A stretch of 64,000 nucleotides of DNA from UBA2942 sp045127535 (GCA_045127535.1 JBGVQN010000067.1:1-64000); one strand, 5' to 3'; positions 27,786 to 37,431 are shown, numbered from the stretch's first letter. Notes: generated from the sequence alone by a model not told the origin. Translations and numbers: made by a program.

Positions 27786-29444
27786 ATGCTGCAGATCAAA
27801 GATTTGACCATTTCACATAAAAAAGATTTACGAACCATTTTAGAAAATTTCTCTTTTGTATTAAATCCGGGAGACAAGGCAGTCATCATTGGAGAGGAGG
27901 GCAACGGTAAGTCCACATTGCTTAAATGGATCGTCTGCCCTGAAAGCATAGAAGGGTATGCAGAGGCAGAAGGCAGCTGTTCCTACAGAGGAGAAAAACT
28001 GGGGTATCTGCCCCAGGAACTGCCAGCAGCGGATAAAGAGAAAACCATTTATGAATATTTCTGTGAAGAGTCCATGTTCTGGGAGCAGACTCCCAAAACC
28101 CTTGGGCGCCTGGCAGGAGAATTACATTTGCCATCAGATTGTTTTTACAGTGAGCAGCTTATGGGAACTTTATCCGGTGGAGAAAAAGTCAAGATACAGA
28201 TGGCAAAACTGCTCCTTGGGGAACCTACCATTCTGCTGTTGGATGAACCATCCAACGACATTGATATTGAAACCTTAGAGTGGTTAGAGCAGATGATCGT
28301 GGCCATGCCACAGGCGGTATTGTATATTTCCCATGACGAAACACTCATTGAGCGCACTGCCAATGTAATGATCCATATAGAACAGATTCGGCGCAAAACC
28401 ATCAGCCGCTGCACGGTAGCCCGCATGCCTTACACAGAATATATCACCCACAGAAATGCCCGTCTTCACAATCAGGAGCAGCAGGCACTCACCGAAAAGC
28501 GGCAGGAGAAAATTCGTCAGGAAAAATTTCAGCGGATGCAGCAGCAGGTAGAGCACAGCCTGCAATCTGTCTCCAGACAGGATCCCCATACCGGTCAGCT
28601 GCTGAAAAAGAAAATGAAGGCAGTGAAATCCATGGAAAAGCGCTACGAACGGGAAGGGGCAGAGCGTACCCAGATGCCGGAGACAGAGGATGCAATCTTT
28701 ATAAAATTTGGTGAGGATATCCGGGTGCCAGCAGGAAAAACTGTGCTGGATCTGACCATTCCACAGCTGCGTGTATCTGTGGGAAAGCAGCCGTATGCAG
28801 AGAACCTGACCAAAAAACATGAATATGGGGAAACTGCTGTACAGAAAAATGCAGATGCCCTGCAATATATGGAGGATGCTGTACAGGAAGAGGGACGTCT
28901 CCTTGCAGAAAATATTACCCTGCAGGTAAGAGGTTCCCAGAAAATCTGCATCGTAGGCAGCAATGGTGCCGGAAAAACCACCCTTATGCGAAAGATTGCA
29001 GAAGATCTTCTTTCCAGAACAGACATTCATGCTGCCTATATGCCCCAGAACTATGAGGAACTGTTGGATATGGACATCAGTCCTGTAGAATATCTGTCTG
29101 TAACAGGAAATAAAGAAGAACAGACCCGCATCCGCACCTATTTAGGCTCTATGAAATATACCCAGGCGGAAATGAGCCGTCCCATCAGAGAACTGTCCGG
29201 GGGGCAGAAAGCCAAGGTATTCCTTCTGCAGTTAAGTATGTCTGGTGCAGAGGTGCTGATTTTAGATGAACCTACCAGAAACTTTTCGCCTCTTTCCAAT
29301 CCGGTGATCCGGGAGGTTCTTTCCGCTTATGGAGGTGCCATTATCAGTATCTCCCATGACCGAAAGTATATCAGAGAGGTTTGTGATAAGGTATACAGAC
29401 TCACTGCACAGGGGTTAGAGGATGTATCAGAATGGTATAAATAA
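27786..29444 (+). CDS. ABC-F family ATP-binding protein (Lsa/Msr-like)
   Basis: A 552-residue protein with two ABC domains and no membrane segments. Domain 1 has a non-standard but intact Walker A, GEEGNGKST, signature LSGGEKVKI and Walker B LLLDEPSNDID; domain 2 has GSNGAGKTT, LSGGQKAKV and LILDEPTRNFSP. The lysine/glutamine-rich interdomain linker (about residues 215-305) is the P-site tRNA interaction motif region. Such proteins act on the ribosome; those of the antibiotic-resistance group dislodge lincosamides, streptogramins, pleuromutilins or macrolides. The substrate cannot be read from sequence. The start follows AAAAGGAGGCACACG. Confidence 0.88.
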   Translation: MLQIKDLTISHKKDLRTILENFSFVLNPGDKAVIIGEEGNGKSTLLKWIVCPESIEGYAEAEGSCSYRGEKLGYLPQELPAADKEKTIYEYFCEESMFWEQTPKTLGRLAGELHLPSDCFYSEQLMGTLSGGEKVKIQMAKLLLGEPTILLLDEPSNDIDIETLEWLEQMIVAMPQAVLYISHDETLIERTANVMIHIEQIRRKTISRCTVARMPYTEYITHRNARLHNQEQQALTEKRQEKIRQEKFQRMQQQVEHSLQSVSRQDPHTGQLLKKKMKAVKSMEKRYEREGAERTQMPETEDAIFIKFGEDIRVPAGKTVLDLTIPQLRVSVGKQPYAENLTKKHEYGETAVQKNADALQYMEDAVQEEGRLLAENITLQVRGSQKICIVGSNGAGKTTLMRKIAEDLLSRTDIHAAYMPQNYEELLDMDISPVEYLSVTGNKEEQTRIRTYLGSMKYTQAEMSRPIRELSGGQKAKVFLLQLSMSGAEVLILDEPTRNFSPLSNPVIREVLSAYGGAIISISHDRKYIREVCDKVYRLTAQGLEDVSEWYK

Positions 29445-29605
29445 TCAGGAGAAAATCACGGTCCAGACGCAGCCAACTGTTCCAATGATTAAGCAGAGCA
29501 TATTAGAAAAAGAATTCTCAAAAACAACAAAATAAATCAATAATATTGAATAAATTTAATCATTCTAACTTTTTGTGGTTTGTGATAAGATAATATCATG
29601 ACAAA

Positions 29606-29982
29606 TGCAGAGAAGAGGAGTAGTACCGGTCCGGGACTCTTTCAGAAAGCTGCCGGTTGATGCGAGGCAGCAGAGGAAGGGCGGGGAACTGGCCTTGAAG
29701 CAGCAGGCAGAACCTTTCAGAAATCAGTCACACCGTAAATGCTTTTGCATAGTGCAGACAATAGGATGATATGCTCTGAAAGCAAGTAGGCTTTGACGGA
29801 GACCCACCGTTACAGGGGGCAGGCATAGAGCCAAAGACCACCTTTACTGGTATTTTTGACTAGTGCTGATGAGTGCACATATGCGTGTTTTCATTCATAT
29901 GTGAAATAGAGTGGTACCGCGAAAGAGTAATCTTCCGTCTCTATGATCTTTTACGTAAAAGATGACAGAGGCGGATTTTTTT
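29606..29982 (+). ncRNA. T-box leader of leuA
   Basis: The segment shows the T-box hallmarks: a purine-rich stem I start (AGAGAAGAGGAGTAGTA), the bulge CCGTTAC region (about 29806), the T-box proper AGTGGTACCGCG (about 29911-29922) that base-pairs with the uncharged tRNA acceptor end, and the terminator CCGTCTCT...AGAGGCGG with seven T. By position it should sense uncharged tRNA-Leu; I could not fix the specifier codon by eye. The first 160 bp after the ABC-F gene hold nothing else I can support. Confidence 0.9.
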
Positions 29983-30116
29983 GTTACAAATCACCAATAG
30001 ATTCGCCTTAAATACCAGAATAGTTGTTCCTGTTCAATTTAGAAAACAGGGATCTCAATTGCAAAACAGAGCCAGCCTGGCAGCATTCCATTGCAGCAGA
30101 AAGGAAAGATTATATT

Positions 30117-32102
30117 ATGGGAAAGTATGAAAAGCAGTATTTTATGCCACCAGTATGTGAGTACGACTGGGTGAAGAAGGATCATATTGAAAAGGCACCC
30201 ATCTGGTGCTCAGTAGATTTGCGTGACGGCAATCAGGCATTAATTGAGCCTATGGGATTGGAAGAAAAAGTAGAATTCTTCAAAATGCTGGTAGACATCG
30301 GATTTAAGGAAATCGAAGTAGGCTTTCCGGCAGCATCTGAGACAGAATTTATATTTATGCGTACATTAATTGAGCGGAATATGATTCCGGAGGACGTTAC
30401 CGTACAGGTACTGACCCAGGCCAGAGAACACATCATCCGCAAGACCTTTGAGGCAGTAAAAGGTGCACCTCATGCAGTCATTCATTTGTACAATTCCACT
30501 TCTGTGGCCCAAAGAGAGCAGGTATTTAAAAAAGACAAAGAGCAGATTAAGCAGCTTGCCATTGATGGTGCCAAGTTGTTAAAGACACTGGCAGAGGAAA
30601 CAGAGGGCAGGTTCTCCTTTGAGTACAGCCCGGAAAGCTTCCACGGTACGGAAGTAGAATATGCCTTGGAGGTATGCAATGCAGTACTTGACGTATGGCA
30701 GCCAACTCCTGAGCAGAAAGCCATCATCAATATTCCAGCTACAGTAGAAACCGCCATGCCTCATGTATTTGCCACCCAGATTGAATATATGAGCAAGCAT
30801 TTGAAGTATCGTGACAATGTAGTATTGAGCATTCACCCCCACAACGACAGAGGCTGTGGGGTCAGTGACGCAGAGCTTGGAGTACTGGCAGGTGCAGACA
30901 GGGTGGAAGGTACCTTGTTTGGCAACGGAGAGCGTACCGGAAATGTGGATATTATTACAGTAGCCATGAATATGTTTACTTATGGCATCGAAACCGGCCT
31001 GGATTTTTCCAACATGCCTAAAATCAGGGAAACGTATGAGCGCCTTACCGGCATGACTGTAAGTGTGCGTCAGCCATATGCAGGAGACCTGGTGTTTACT
31101 GCATTCTCAGGTTCCCATCAGGATGCCATTGCCAAAGGCATGGCATGGAGAGAGGAAAAGAGCCTGACCACCTGGACGGTACCTTACCTTCCAATTGATC
31201 CGGTAGATGTAGGCCGTACCTATGACTCTGATGTGATTCGTATCAACAGTCAGTCCGGTAAAGGTGGTGTCAGCTACATCTTAAAGCAGAACTTCAGTAT
31301 TTCCGTACCCGATAAGATGCGTGAGGAAGTAGGATATGCAGTAAAGCAGGTGTCTGACGAGGCGCACAAAGAGCTTTCTCCACAATGGGTATATGAAATT
31401 TTTGAGGATAACTATATCAATTATATGCCTTATTTCCAGATACCAGAGTGCCACTTTAAACAGATAGACGGCATTATGGCAGAATCCATTATCTGCTGCG
31501 GAGAGAAAAAGACTGTAGTAGATGCCCATGGAAATGGCCGCTTAGATGCAGTAAGCAACACCATTAAGCAGTATTTCAATATAAGCTACGAGTTGTCTGT
31601 TTATGAAGAGCATGCAGTATCCAGAGGCTCTTCTTCCAAGGCTATGGCATATGTAGGAATTACCTGTGATGGTAAGATGTACTGGGGTGTAGGTTTGGAT
31701 GAAGATATTATTAAGGCTTCTATCCATGCACTTGTGGTGGCAGTAAATAAGCTGCCTCAGATCCAGTCAGAAGAACGGGGGCAGGATGACAGGCTTATAT
31801 CCATTCTGAACTATATTCAGACCAATTATAAGACCGTTACCTTGGAGGATGTGGCAGAGAAATTCCACCTGTCAGAGCCTTATATTTCCAAATATATCAA
31901 GGATAAGTCCGGAAAAACTTTTGGGGAGCATGTGGCATACAGCCGTATGAAAAAGGCTAAGGTGCTGTTAAAGAATGGAACCATGACAGTAGAAAATATT
32001 GCTTATGCAGTGGGTTATCAGAACGCAGAACATTTTTCCCGCACATTTAAGAAAATGTTCCAGATGACACCAGTACAGTACCGTAATTCCAGCAGAGAGT
32101 AA
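30117..32102 (+). CDS. leuA: 2-isopropylmalate synthase fused to a C-terminal AraC-type DNA-binding domain
   Basis: A 661-residue protein starting at ATG 30117 (MGKYEKQYFMP) behind AAAGGAAAG. Residues 1-380 form the HMGL-like TIM barrel with DLRDGNQ at 34-40 and HPHNDRG at 240-246 (metal ligands); residues about 430-545 form the LeuA dimer (leucine-regulatory) domain with KQYFNISYEL and GRLDAV. This matches the LeuA2 class at its usual length of about 555. Then about 105 extra residues (557-661) give two helix-turn-helix motifs of the AraC family: TLEDVAEKFHLSEPYISKYI and VENIAYAVGYQNAEHFSRTF, ending in FKKMFQMTPVQYR. Catalysis makes isopropylmalate in leucine synthesis; the added domain suggests DNA binding by the leucine-sensing enzyme. 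Confidence 0.95.
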   Translation: MGKYEKQYFMPPVCEYDWVKKDHIEKAPIWCSVDLRDGNQALIEPMGLEEKVEFFKMLVDIGFKEIEVGFPAASETEFIFMRTLIERNMIPEDVTVQVLTQAREHIIRKTFEAVKGAPHAVIHLYNSTSVAQREQVFKKDKEQIKQLAIDGAKLLKTLAEETEGRFSFEYSPESFHGTEVEYALEVCNAVLDVWQPTPEQKAIINIPATVETAMPHVFATQIEYMSKHLKYRDNVVLSIHPHNDRGCGVSDAELGVLAGADRVEGTLFGNGERTGNVDIITVAMNMFTYGIETGLDFSNMPKIRETYERLTGMTVSVRQPYAGDLVFTAFSGSHQDAIAKGMAWREEKSLTTWTVPYLPIDPVDVGRTYDSDVIRINSQSGKGGVSYILKQNFSISVPDKMREEVGYAVKQVSDEAHKELSPQWVYEIFEDNYINYMPYFQIPECHFKQIDGIMAESIICCGEKKTVVDAHGNGRLDAVSNTIKQYFNISYELSVYEEHAVSRGSSSKAMAYVGITCDGKMYWGVGLDEDIIKASIHALVVAVNKLPQIQSEERGQDDRLISILNYIQTNYKTVTLEDVAEKFHLSEPYISKYIKDKSGKTFGEHVAYSRMKKAKVLLKNGTMTVENIAYAVGYQNAEHFSRTFKKMFQMTPVQYRNSSRE

Positions 32103-32145
32103 AAACAGGGCATTTCCGCTGCCGCTGGATACCAGAATAACAAAA

Positions 32146-32173
32146 ACGGCATAGACACCAAGGGCTATGCCGT
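32146..32173. other. Hairpin downstream of leuA
   Basis: ACGGCATAG (32146) pairs with CTATGCCGT (32165). It lies just before the leuA terminator; function unknown. Confidence 0.5.
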
Positions 32174-32184
32174 AAGGAATCAGA

Positions 32185-32240
32185 AGCCGCCTTGATCGCT
32201 ATCACATGTTTATGTGAAAGGAATCAGGCGGCTTTTTTTT
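32185..32240 (+). terminator. Rho-independent terminator after leuA
   Basis: AGCCGCCTTGAT (32185) pairs with ATCAGGCGGCT (32223) with one bulge, followed by eight T. Confidence 0.87.
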
Positions 32241-32274
32241 GTCATCAAGTTTGGCACCGGTTGCGTTGTACTGA

Positions 32275-32613
32275 TTAAATGGCAGAATTGCCGCGCTCAC
32301 CTGTACGGATACGGACAACATCTGCTACATCGTAAACGAAGATCTTTCCGTCTCCGATATTACCGGTACGGATTCTGTTCATAATCTTTTCAATAGCGGT
32401 TTCAGCTACCTCATCGGTAACAACCGTCTCTACCTTCATCTTTGGCAGAAGTGTGGCATTGTATGTAACACCACGGTAAACCTTCTTAACACCCATCTGA
32501 GAACCGTAACCCATAATGCTGGTGATCATAAGACCGCTGGCATTGTTCTCGTTCAAAATCTCTTTTAAGTCATCTAACTGCTCTGGTCTGATAACAATCT
32601 CTAACTTCTTCAT
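32275..32613 (-). CDS. glnB: Nitrogen regulatory protein P-II
   Basis: A 112-residue PII protein (MKKLEIVIRPEQL) starting at 32613 behind GGGGTG; 40 more codons upstream are open but belong to the promoter. The T-loop region GYGSQMGVKKVYRGVTY keeps both tyrosines, the second being the uridylylation-site equivalent, and the C-terminal GDGKIFVYDVADVVRIRTGE motif is intact. PII senses 2-oxoglutarate, ATP and ADP and controls nitrogen assimilation. No ammonium transporter gene is adjacent, so its partner is unclear; glnN lies 5 kb away. Confidence 0.95.
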   Translation of the reverse strand: MKKLEIVIRPEQLDDLKEILNENNASGLMITSIMGYGSQMGVKKVYRGVTYNATLLPKMKVETVVTDEVAETAIEKIMNRIRTGNIGDGKIFVYDVADVVRIRTGERGNSAI

Positions 32614-32704
32614 GAAAAAACACCCCTTTGATTGTGAAAAAAATTCTGTAAACCTAGTTGTCGAAAGTAAAATCAAAACGCACCGGTTTGCTTTTGATAG
32701 TGTT

Positions 32705-32733
32705 ATTATATATGAAATTCCAGGGAATGTCAA
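32705..32733 (-). promoter_or_regulatory. SigA-type promoter of glnB
   Basis: On the minus strand TTGACA (32733-32728), 17-bp spacer, TATAAT (32710-32705), an exact consensus match. The remaining AT-rich 250 bp to the next plus-strand gene holds AATACAAT at 32944-32951, a possible SigE-like -10 for the SipL-like gene. Confidence 0.85.
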
Positions 32734-32986
32734 AGGAAATTAAGTTTATTCGGAAAAAAGTTAATTTAATTAAGAAATAAAGAGATAAAGTTAATAAAAT
32801 TAAAAAAACACTGAACAGAGAACTGTTTTGGGATAGAAAGACTGAATTTCCTGGTGTGCGAAAGCCACAAAGATAAAAAAAGCGTGTAAAAAAAGTTATA
32901 CAATTTCGACAAAAAATAACCAGCATGATTTGGAAAAAGAGGGAATACAATTAGTAAGAGTAAAGTCTTTCTAGGAGTGTGGAAGA

Positions 32987-34543
32987 ATGCGTTTGCTGAA
33001 ACAAAACATACATATGAATCGTACCAGAGGAACAGTGTCAGCACAGGTTTCGTTTGATGAGGATTTTAATCTGCCGGAAACCAAACCGGATATGGGAGCA
33101 GTGGCTGTGAGCCAGGGAGATGCGATCATAGAAAGCATTAAACAGCAGGATCAGAAAGCGATGGTAAAAGGAAAGCTGTTGCTAGAGGTCTTGTATGCAT
33201 CGGAAGATGGAGGGATGGAAAACTATTCCAGTCAGGTGCCTTTTGAGGAACTGGTAATGTTTCCGGAGCTGGAACAGGGGGATTATGTCCAGAGCCAGCT
33301 GTTTTTAGAGGACATGACAGTGAGCCTGGTGAATTCCAGAAAGCTGCGGATGAATGCATTGCTGACAGTGACTTTAAAGGCAGAAAGTCTGTATGATGAA
33401 GAAGCGGGAAATGCCCTGGAGGATGCACAGCAGATGCAGACCCTTTCCAGGGAACTGGATGTGATGCAGATCGCAGTGCAGAAAAAGGATACCTACCGGA
33501 TTCGGGAGGAACTGGAGCTTACTGCCAACAAGCCTAACATTGACCGGCTCTTGTGGCAGAAGGTGTGTTTGCGGGGGCTGGAGTTCAGACCTCTGGATGG
33601 CAAAATGAACGTCAGGGGAGAAGCGGTGCTGTTTCTGATTTATGCCGGAGAGGAGGCCCACATTCCCTTGCAGTGGATGGAACAGGTGATCCCATTTGAC
33701 GGAGATATTACCCTCCCTGACTGTGAAGGTACCATGGTAACCTGTGCATCTGGAAAAATCATTCACAGGGAAATGGAAGCCAAACCTGATGCAGATGGGG
33801 AAAACCGGCTCATAGGAGTGGACATCGTGCTGGAACTGGATATCCGGCTGTATGAAGAAGAACGGATCTGTATTTTAAGTGATGTATACTCCCCGGAATC
33901 GGAGGTAAAGCTTCAGCAGGGAGAAGCCCATTTCCAGGAGCTGTTGATCAAAAATGGTGCCAAATGCCGGGTGACAGATAAAATTACCATTGAGCATGGA
34001 GATAAGGTGCTGCAGATCTGCAGTTCAGATGGTGTGGTACAGATCGACCGGGCAGTACCGGAAAAAGGGGGACTGCTGGTGGAGGGAGCCATAGGAGTCA
34101 ATCTGTTGTATATGTCTTCCAGTGACAGCAGTCCCCTGCAGTCTGCCAGAGGACAGGTGCCGTTCAGTCAGTTAGTGGAAATACCAGGTATGGATCAGGA
34201 CTGCATCTGGCAGATGACACCACAACTGGAACAATTAAGCTGCATTATGTTAAGCGGGGGAGAAGCAGAGGTGCGGGTTTCCTTTACCCTGGATACCATA
34301 GCCTTTCGCAGCCTTACAGTCCCCACCATTATCGGGATCACAGAGGAACCTTTGGATCAGGCCAGATTAGACCAGATTCCCGGAATCGTAGGCTATATTG
34401 TAAAACCTGGGGAGCGGTTGTGGGATATTGCCAAGCGCTATTACACCACACCGGAAAAAATCAAGGAGGCCAATCATCTGGGAAACCAGGAGTTAAAAGG
34501 GGGAGAGCGGCTGCTGTTGTTAAAGAGCGGAGAAGTTTTATAA
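32987..34543 (+). CDS. sipL: SipL-like spore morphogenetic protein (SPOCS/DUF3794 + LysM)
   Basis: A 518-residue protein with repeated SPOCS (DUF3794) domains (roughly residues 25-150, 170-290 and 310-450) and a C-terminal LysM domain (residues 463-512, GYIVKPGERLWDIAKRYYTT). This is the domain plan of SipL of Clostridioides difficile, which binds SpoIVA and encases the forespore in coat basement. The start follows TAGGAGTGTGGAAG at ATG 32987. The protein supports a spore-forming organism. The symbol is assigned from architecture only. Confidence 0.85.
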   Translation: MRLLKQNIHMNRTRGTVSAQVSFDEDFNLPETKPDMGAVAVSQGDAIIESIKQQDQKAMVKGKLLLEVLYASEDGGMENYSSQVPFEELVMFPELEQGDYVQSQLFLEDMTVSLVNSRKLRMNALLTVTLKAESLYDEEAGNALEDAQQMQTLSRELDVMQIAVQKKDTYRIREELELTANKPNIDRLLWQKVCLRGLEFRPLDGKMNVRGEAVLFLIYAGEEAHIPLQWMEQVIPFDGDITLPDCEGTMVTCASGKIIHREMEAKPDADGENRLIGVDIVLELDIRLYEEERICILSDVYSPESEVKLQQGEAHFQELLIKNGAKCRVTDKITIEHGDKVLQICSSDGVVQIDRAVPEKGGLLVEGAIGVNLLYMSSSDSSPLQSARGQVPFSQLVEIPGMDQDCIWQMTPQLEQLSCIMLSGGEAEVRVSFTLDTIAFRSLTVPTIIGITEEPLDQARLDQIPGIVGYIVKPGERLWDIAKRYYTTPEKIKEANHLGNQELKGGERLLLLKSGEVL

Positions 34544-34674
34544 CAATAGATCCCATGCTTTGCCTATTTTCTATTGTTATGAAAAAGAGCAGTGGCCCTT
34601 TGGCTCCTGCTTACATATAATATAGCAGACGACAAGAAAAATCCGCAATCAGATCTGATACGGCAGAAAGGAAT

Positions 34675-34768
34675 GCTGCCTGGTAGGGACCGGTCTGGTG
34701 CTTTGCATAGAGGCATATCTGCCGCGGGAGATATGCCGTACATAAACACCAGGGCGGTGCCAGGCAGC
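34675..34768. ncRNA. Rod-like structured element, possible RNA
   Basis: The segment folds as one long interrupted hairpin: GCTGCCTGG/CCAGGCAGC (34675/34760), ACCG/CGGT, CTGGTG/CACCAG (34695/34747), an 11/9-nt internal loop, and GGCATATCT/AGATATGCC with an 8-nt loop GCCGCGGG. It lies in the 348-bp gap between the SipL-like gene and the DUF1858 gene. I do not recognise the class, and the strand is unknown; an interspersed palindromic repeat is the alternative. Confidence 0.5.
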
Positions 34769-34820
34769 AAAAAAGCTGTGTTCCATTTCTGACAGATGCC
34801 GGAAATGGAACACAGCTTAT
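34769..34820 (-). terminator. Terminator of the DUF1858 gene
   Basis: AAGCTGTGTTCCATTTC (34773) pairs perfectly over 17 bp with GAAATGGAACACAGCTT (34802); on the minus strand six T follow. Confidence 0.85.
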
Positions 34821-34891
34821 TATGCTGCTGTAAAAAACACTGTATCAAACAATGATTTACAGGAAACATTGCAGGATCATACTGAGGGAAA

Positions 34892-35116
34892 TTATTTTGC
34901 AGCAGAAGCTTCTTTGTCTGCCAGATACTTGTTGATGGTATCTACTACATCTACTACATCCATACCATGAACCATACATGCTTCCTCTAAAGATTCTCCG
35001 ATAGAAGAAGGACAACCCACGCAGTGCATACCGCAGGACATTAAAATTGCAGCGATACCGATATCAATCTGCAGTAAGTCGCCAATGATCATTTCTTTAT
35101 TTACTGTCTGTGCCAT
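34892..35116 (-). CDS. DUF1858 domain protein
   Basis: A 74-residue protein starting at 35116 (MAQTVNKEMIIGDLL) behind CAGGAGGTTTGGCT. It has the DUF1858 core IGIAAILMSCGMHCVGCPSS with a C-x3-C-x2-C cysteine group, known from small proteins and from domains attached to hybrid-cluster or redox enzymes. Its function is not established. It is divergent from the pyruvate formate-lyase cluster and may share anaerobic control. Confidence 0.85.
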   Translation of the reverse strand: MAQTVNKEMIIGDLLQIDIGIAAILMSCGMHCVGCPSSIGESLEEACMVHGMDVVDVVDTINKYLADKEASAAK

Positions 35117-35284
35117 AGCCAAACCTCCTGGAATTAGTAAAAAAATTGCCGTACAGGCTATAGTATAATACCTTTTTTCCCAAGGTGCAACTGAAATATA
35201 TACAAAGATGCTAGGTAAAAAAATGAAATTGCATTTTTGTGTATACTGTATCCGTAAAAGAACAAGATTCTCCAATAAATTTGC

Positions 35285-35312
35285 TTGACGGCGTTGGAAT
35301 ATGATTTATAAT
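35285..35312 (+). promoter_or_regulatory. Promoter of the pyruvate formate-lyase cluster
   Basis: TTGACG (35285-35290), 16-bp spacer, TATAAT (35307-35312), 74 bp upstream of the core gene. Confidence 0.75.
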
Positions 35313-35385
35313 GATATTAAGCAGACATTATCTGCATAGGCATTTATATACTTATAAAATATGAATTGTTAGGAGGAAGCAAGCA

Positions 35386-37431
35386 ATGAGAGCTGAATGG
35401 ACAGGCTTTACAGGCGGCAAGTGGGAGAGCGAAATCAATGTAAGAGATTTCATCCAGAAGAACTATACTCCATATGATGGAGATGAGAGCTTTTTAGCTG
35501 GACCTACTGAAGCAACAAAGACCCTGTGGGCACAGGTTATGGATTTATCTGCACAGGAAAGAGAACACGGCGGTGTGCTTGATATGGATACCAAGGTGAT
35601 TTCTACAATTACTTCTCATGGACCAGGTTATTTAAATAAAGATCTGGAGAAGATTGTAGGTTTCCAGACAGATAAGCCTTTCAAGCGTGCACTGATGCCT
35701 TATGGCGGTATCCGTATGGCAATGCAGGCATGCTCTGACAATGGTTATACAGTAGATCCAGAAGTAGTAGAGATTTTCACAAAGCACAGAAAGACACACA
35801 ACCAGGGTGTATTTGATGCTTACACACCAGAGATGAGAGCCTGCAGATCTGCACATATCATTACAGGTCTGCCAGATGCGTATGGACGTGGACGTATCAT
35901 TGGTGACTACCGTCGTGTAGCTCTGTACGGTGTAGACAGACTGATTGAAGACAAGCAGGCACAGAAGGATGCAACTCCTGTCATCATGACAGATGATGTG
36001 ATCCGCGCAAGAGAAGAGTTCTCTGAGCAGATCAATGCATTAAAGGAATTAGCTGCTATGGCTGCTTCTTATGGTTTTGATATTTCCAAGCCAGCAACCA
36101 ACGTACAGGAAGCAATCCAGGCTACTTACTTTGGTTACTTAGCTGCTGTTAAGGAGCAGAATGGTGCTGCTATGTCCCTTGGACGTACATCCACCTTTAT
36201 TGATATTTATGCTGAGAGAGACTTAGCAAACGGAACCTTCACAGAGGAGCAGATCCAGGAGTTTATCGACCACTTCATTATGAAGCTGCGTCTGGTGAAG
36301 TTTGCCCGTACACCAGAGTACAACGATCTGTTCTCCGGTGACCCACAGTGGGTAACCGAGTCTATCGGTGGTGTTGGTATTGACGGACGTCATATGGTTA
36401 CCAAGATGTCTTTCCGTTATCTGCATACCTTAGAGAACTTAGGTACCGCTCCAGAACCAAACCTGACCGTACTGTGGTCTACCAGACTGCCAATGGCATT
36501 TAAGGCTTATTGTGCAAAGATCTCCATTGAGACATCTTCCATCCAGTATGAGAACGATGACCTGATGAGAGTAACTCATGGTGATGACTATGCCATCGCA
36601 TGCTGTGTATCTTCCATGAGAGTTGGTAAGGAAATGCAGTTCTTCGGCGCACGTGCAAACCTGGCTAAGTGTCTGTTATACGCAATCAACGGCGGTGTAG
36701 ATGAGAAGACCAGAAAGCAGGTAGGTCCTAAGTTCAGACCTGTTGAAGGCGATTACTTAGATTATGATGATGTATGGGCTAAGTACTGTGATATGATGAA
36801 GTGGTTAGCTGGCGTATACGTAAATACCCTGAACATCATCCATTATATGCATGACAAGTACTGCTACGAGAAGATCCAGATGGCTCTTCACGATGCACAT
36901 GTTAAGAGATATTTTGCAACCGGTATTGCAGGTCTGTCTGTAGTAGCAGACTCCTTATCTGCAATCAAGTATGCAAAGGTTAAGGTAGTTCGTGATGAGA
37001 CTGGTTTCATCACTGATTACGAAGTAGAGGGAGATTTCCCGAAGTATGGTAACAATGATGACCGTGTAGATGAGCTGGCAGTTAATCTGGTTCATACTTT
37101 CATGAAGTACATCCGTCAGAATCACTGCTATAGAGAAGGTGTTCCGACAACTTCTATTCTGACCATTACCTCTAACGTAGTATACGGAAATGCAACTGGT
37201 AATACTCCTGACGGAAGACGTGCAGGTAAGCCATTTGCTCCAGGTGCAAACCCATTACATGGACGTGATACCAGCGGTGCAGTAGCTTCTCTGGCATCTG
37301 TTGCAAAGCTTCCATTTGATGATGCACAGGATGGTATCTCTAATACCTTCTCCATTATTCCAGGTGCTCTGGGTAAGGAAGCAGAAGTATTTGCAGGGGA
37401 TCTGGAAATTGATCTGGATGCAGTAAAATAA
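35386..37431 (+). CDS. pflB: Pyruvate formate-lyase core, lacking the glycyl-radical domain
   Basis: A 681-residue formate C-acetyltransferase that converts pyruvate and CoA to acetyl-CoA and formate. The catalytic pair is C406-C407 in IACCVSS; GGVGIDGRHMVTK and RANLAKCLLYAINGG are intact. The family is about 750-760 residues long; this chain stops after the NTFSIIPGALGKEAEVFAGD region, exactly before the linker and the C-terminal RVSGYA glycyl-radical loop. That loop is encoded at 37720-37959 instead. There is no frameshift remnant: the stop TAA is followed by a normal intercistronic gap with an AAGGAG site. It starts behind TTAGGAGGAAGCAAGC. Confidence 0.95.
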   Translation: MRAEWTGFTGGKWESEINVRDFIQKNYTPYDGDESFLAGPTEATKTLWAQVMDLSAQEREHGGVLDMDTKVISTITSHGPGYLNKDLEKIVGFQTDKPFKRALMPYGGIRMAMQACSDNGYTVDPEVVEIFTKHRKTHNQGVFDAYTPEMRACRSAHIITGLPDAYGRGRIIGDYRRVALYGVDRLIEDKQAQKDATPVIMTDDVIRAREEFSEQINALKELAAMAASYGFDISKPATNVQEAIQATYFGYLAAVKEQNGAAMSLGRTSTFIDIYAERDLANGTFTEEQIQEFIDHFIMKLRLVKFARTPEYNDLFSGDPQWVTESIGGVGIDGRHMVTKMSFRYLHTLENLGTAPEPNLTVLWSTRLPMAFKAYCAKISIETSSIQYENDDLMRVTHGDDYAIACCVSSMRVGKEMQFFGARANLAKCLLYAINGGVDEKTRKQVGPKFRPVEGDYLDYDDVWAKYCDMMKWLAGVYVNTLNIIHYMHDKYCYEKIQMALHDAHVKRYFATGIAGLSVVADSLSAIKYAKVKVVRDETGFITDYEVEGDFPKYGNNDDRVDELAVNLVHTFMKYIRQNHCYREGVPTTSILTITSNVVYGNATGNTPDGRRAGKPFAPGANPLHGRDTSGAVASLASVAKLPFDDAQDGISNTFSIIPGALGKEAEVFAGDLEIDLDAVK

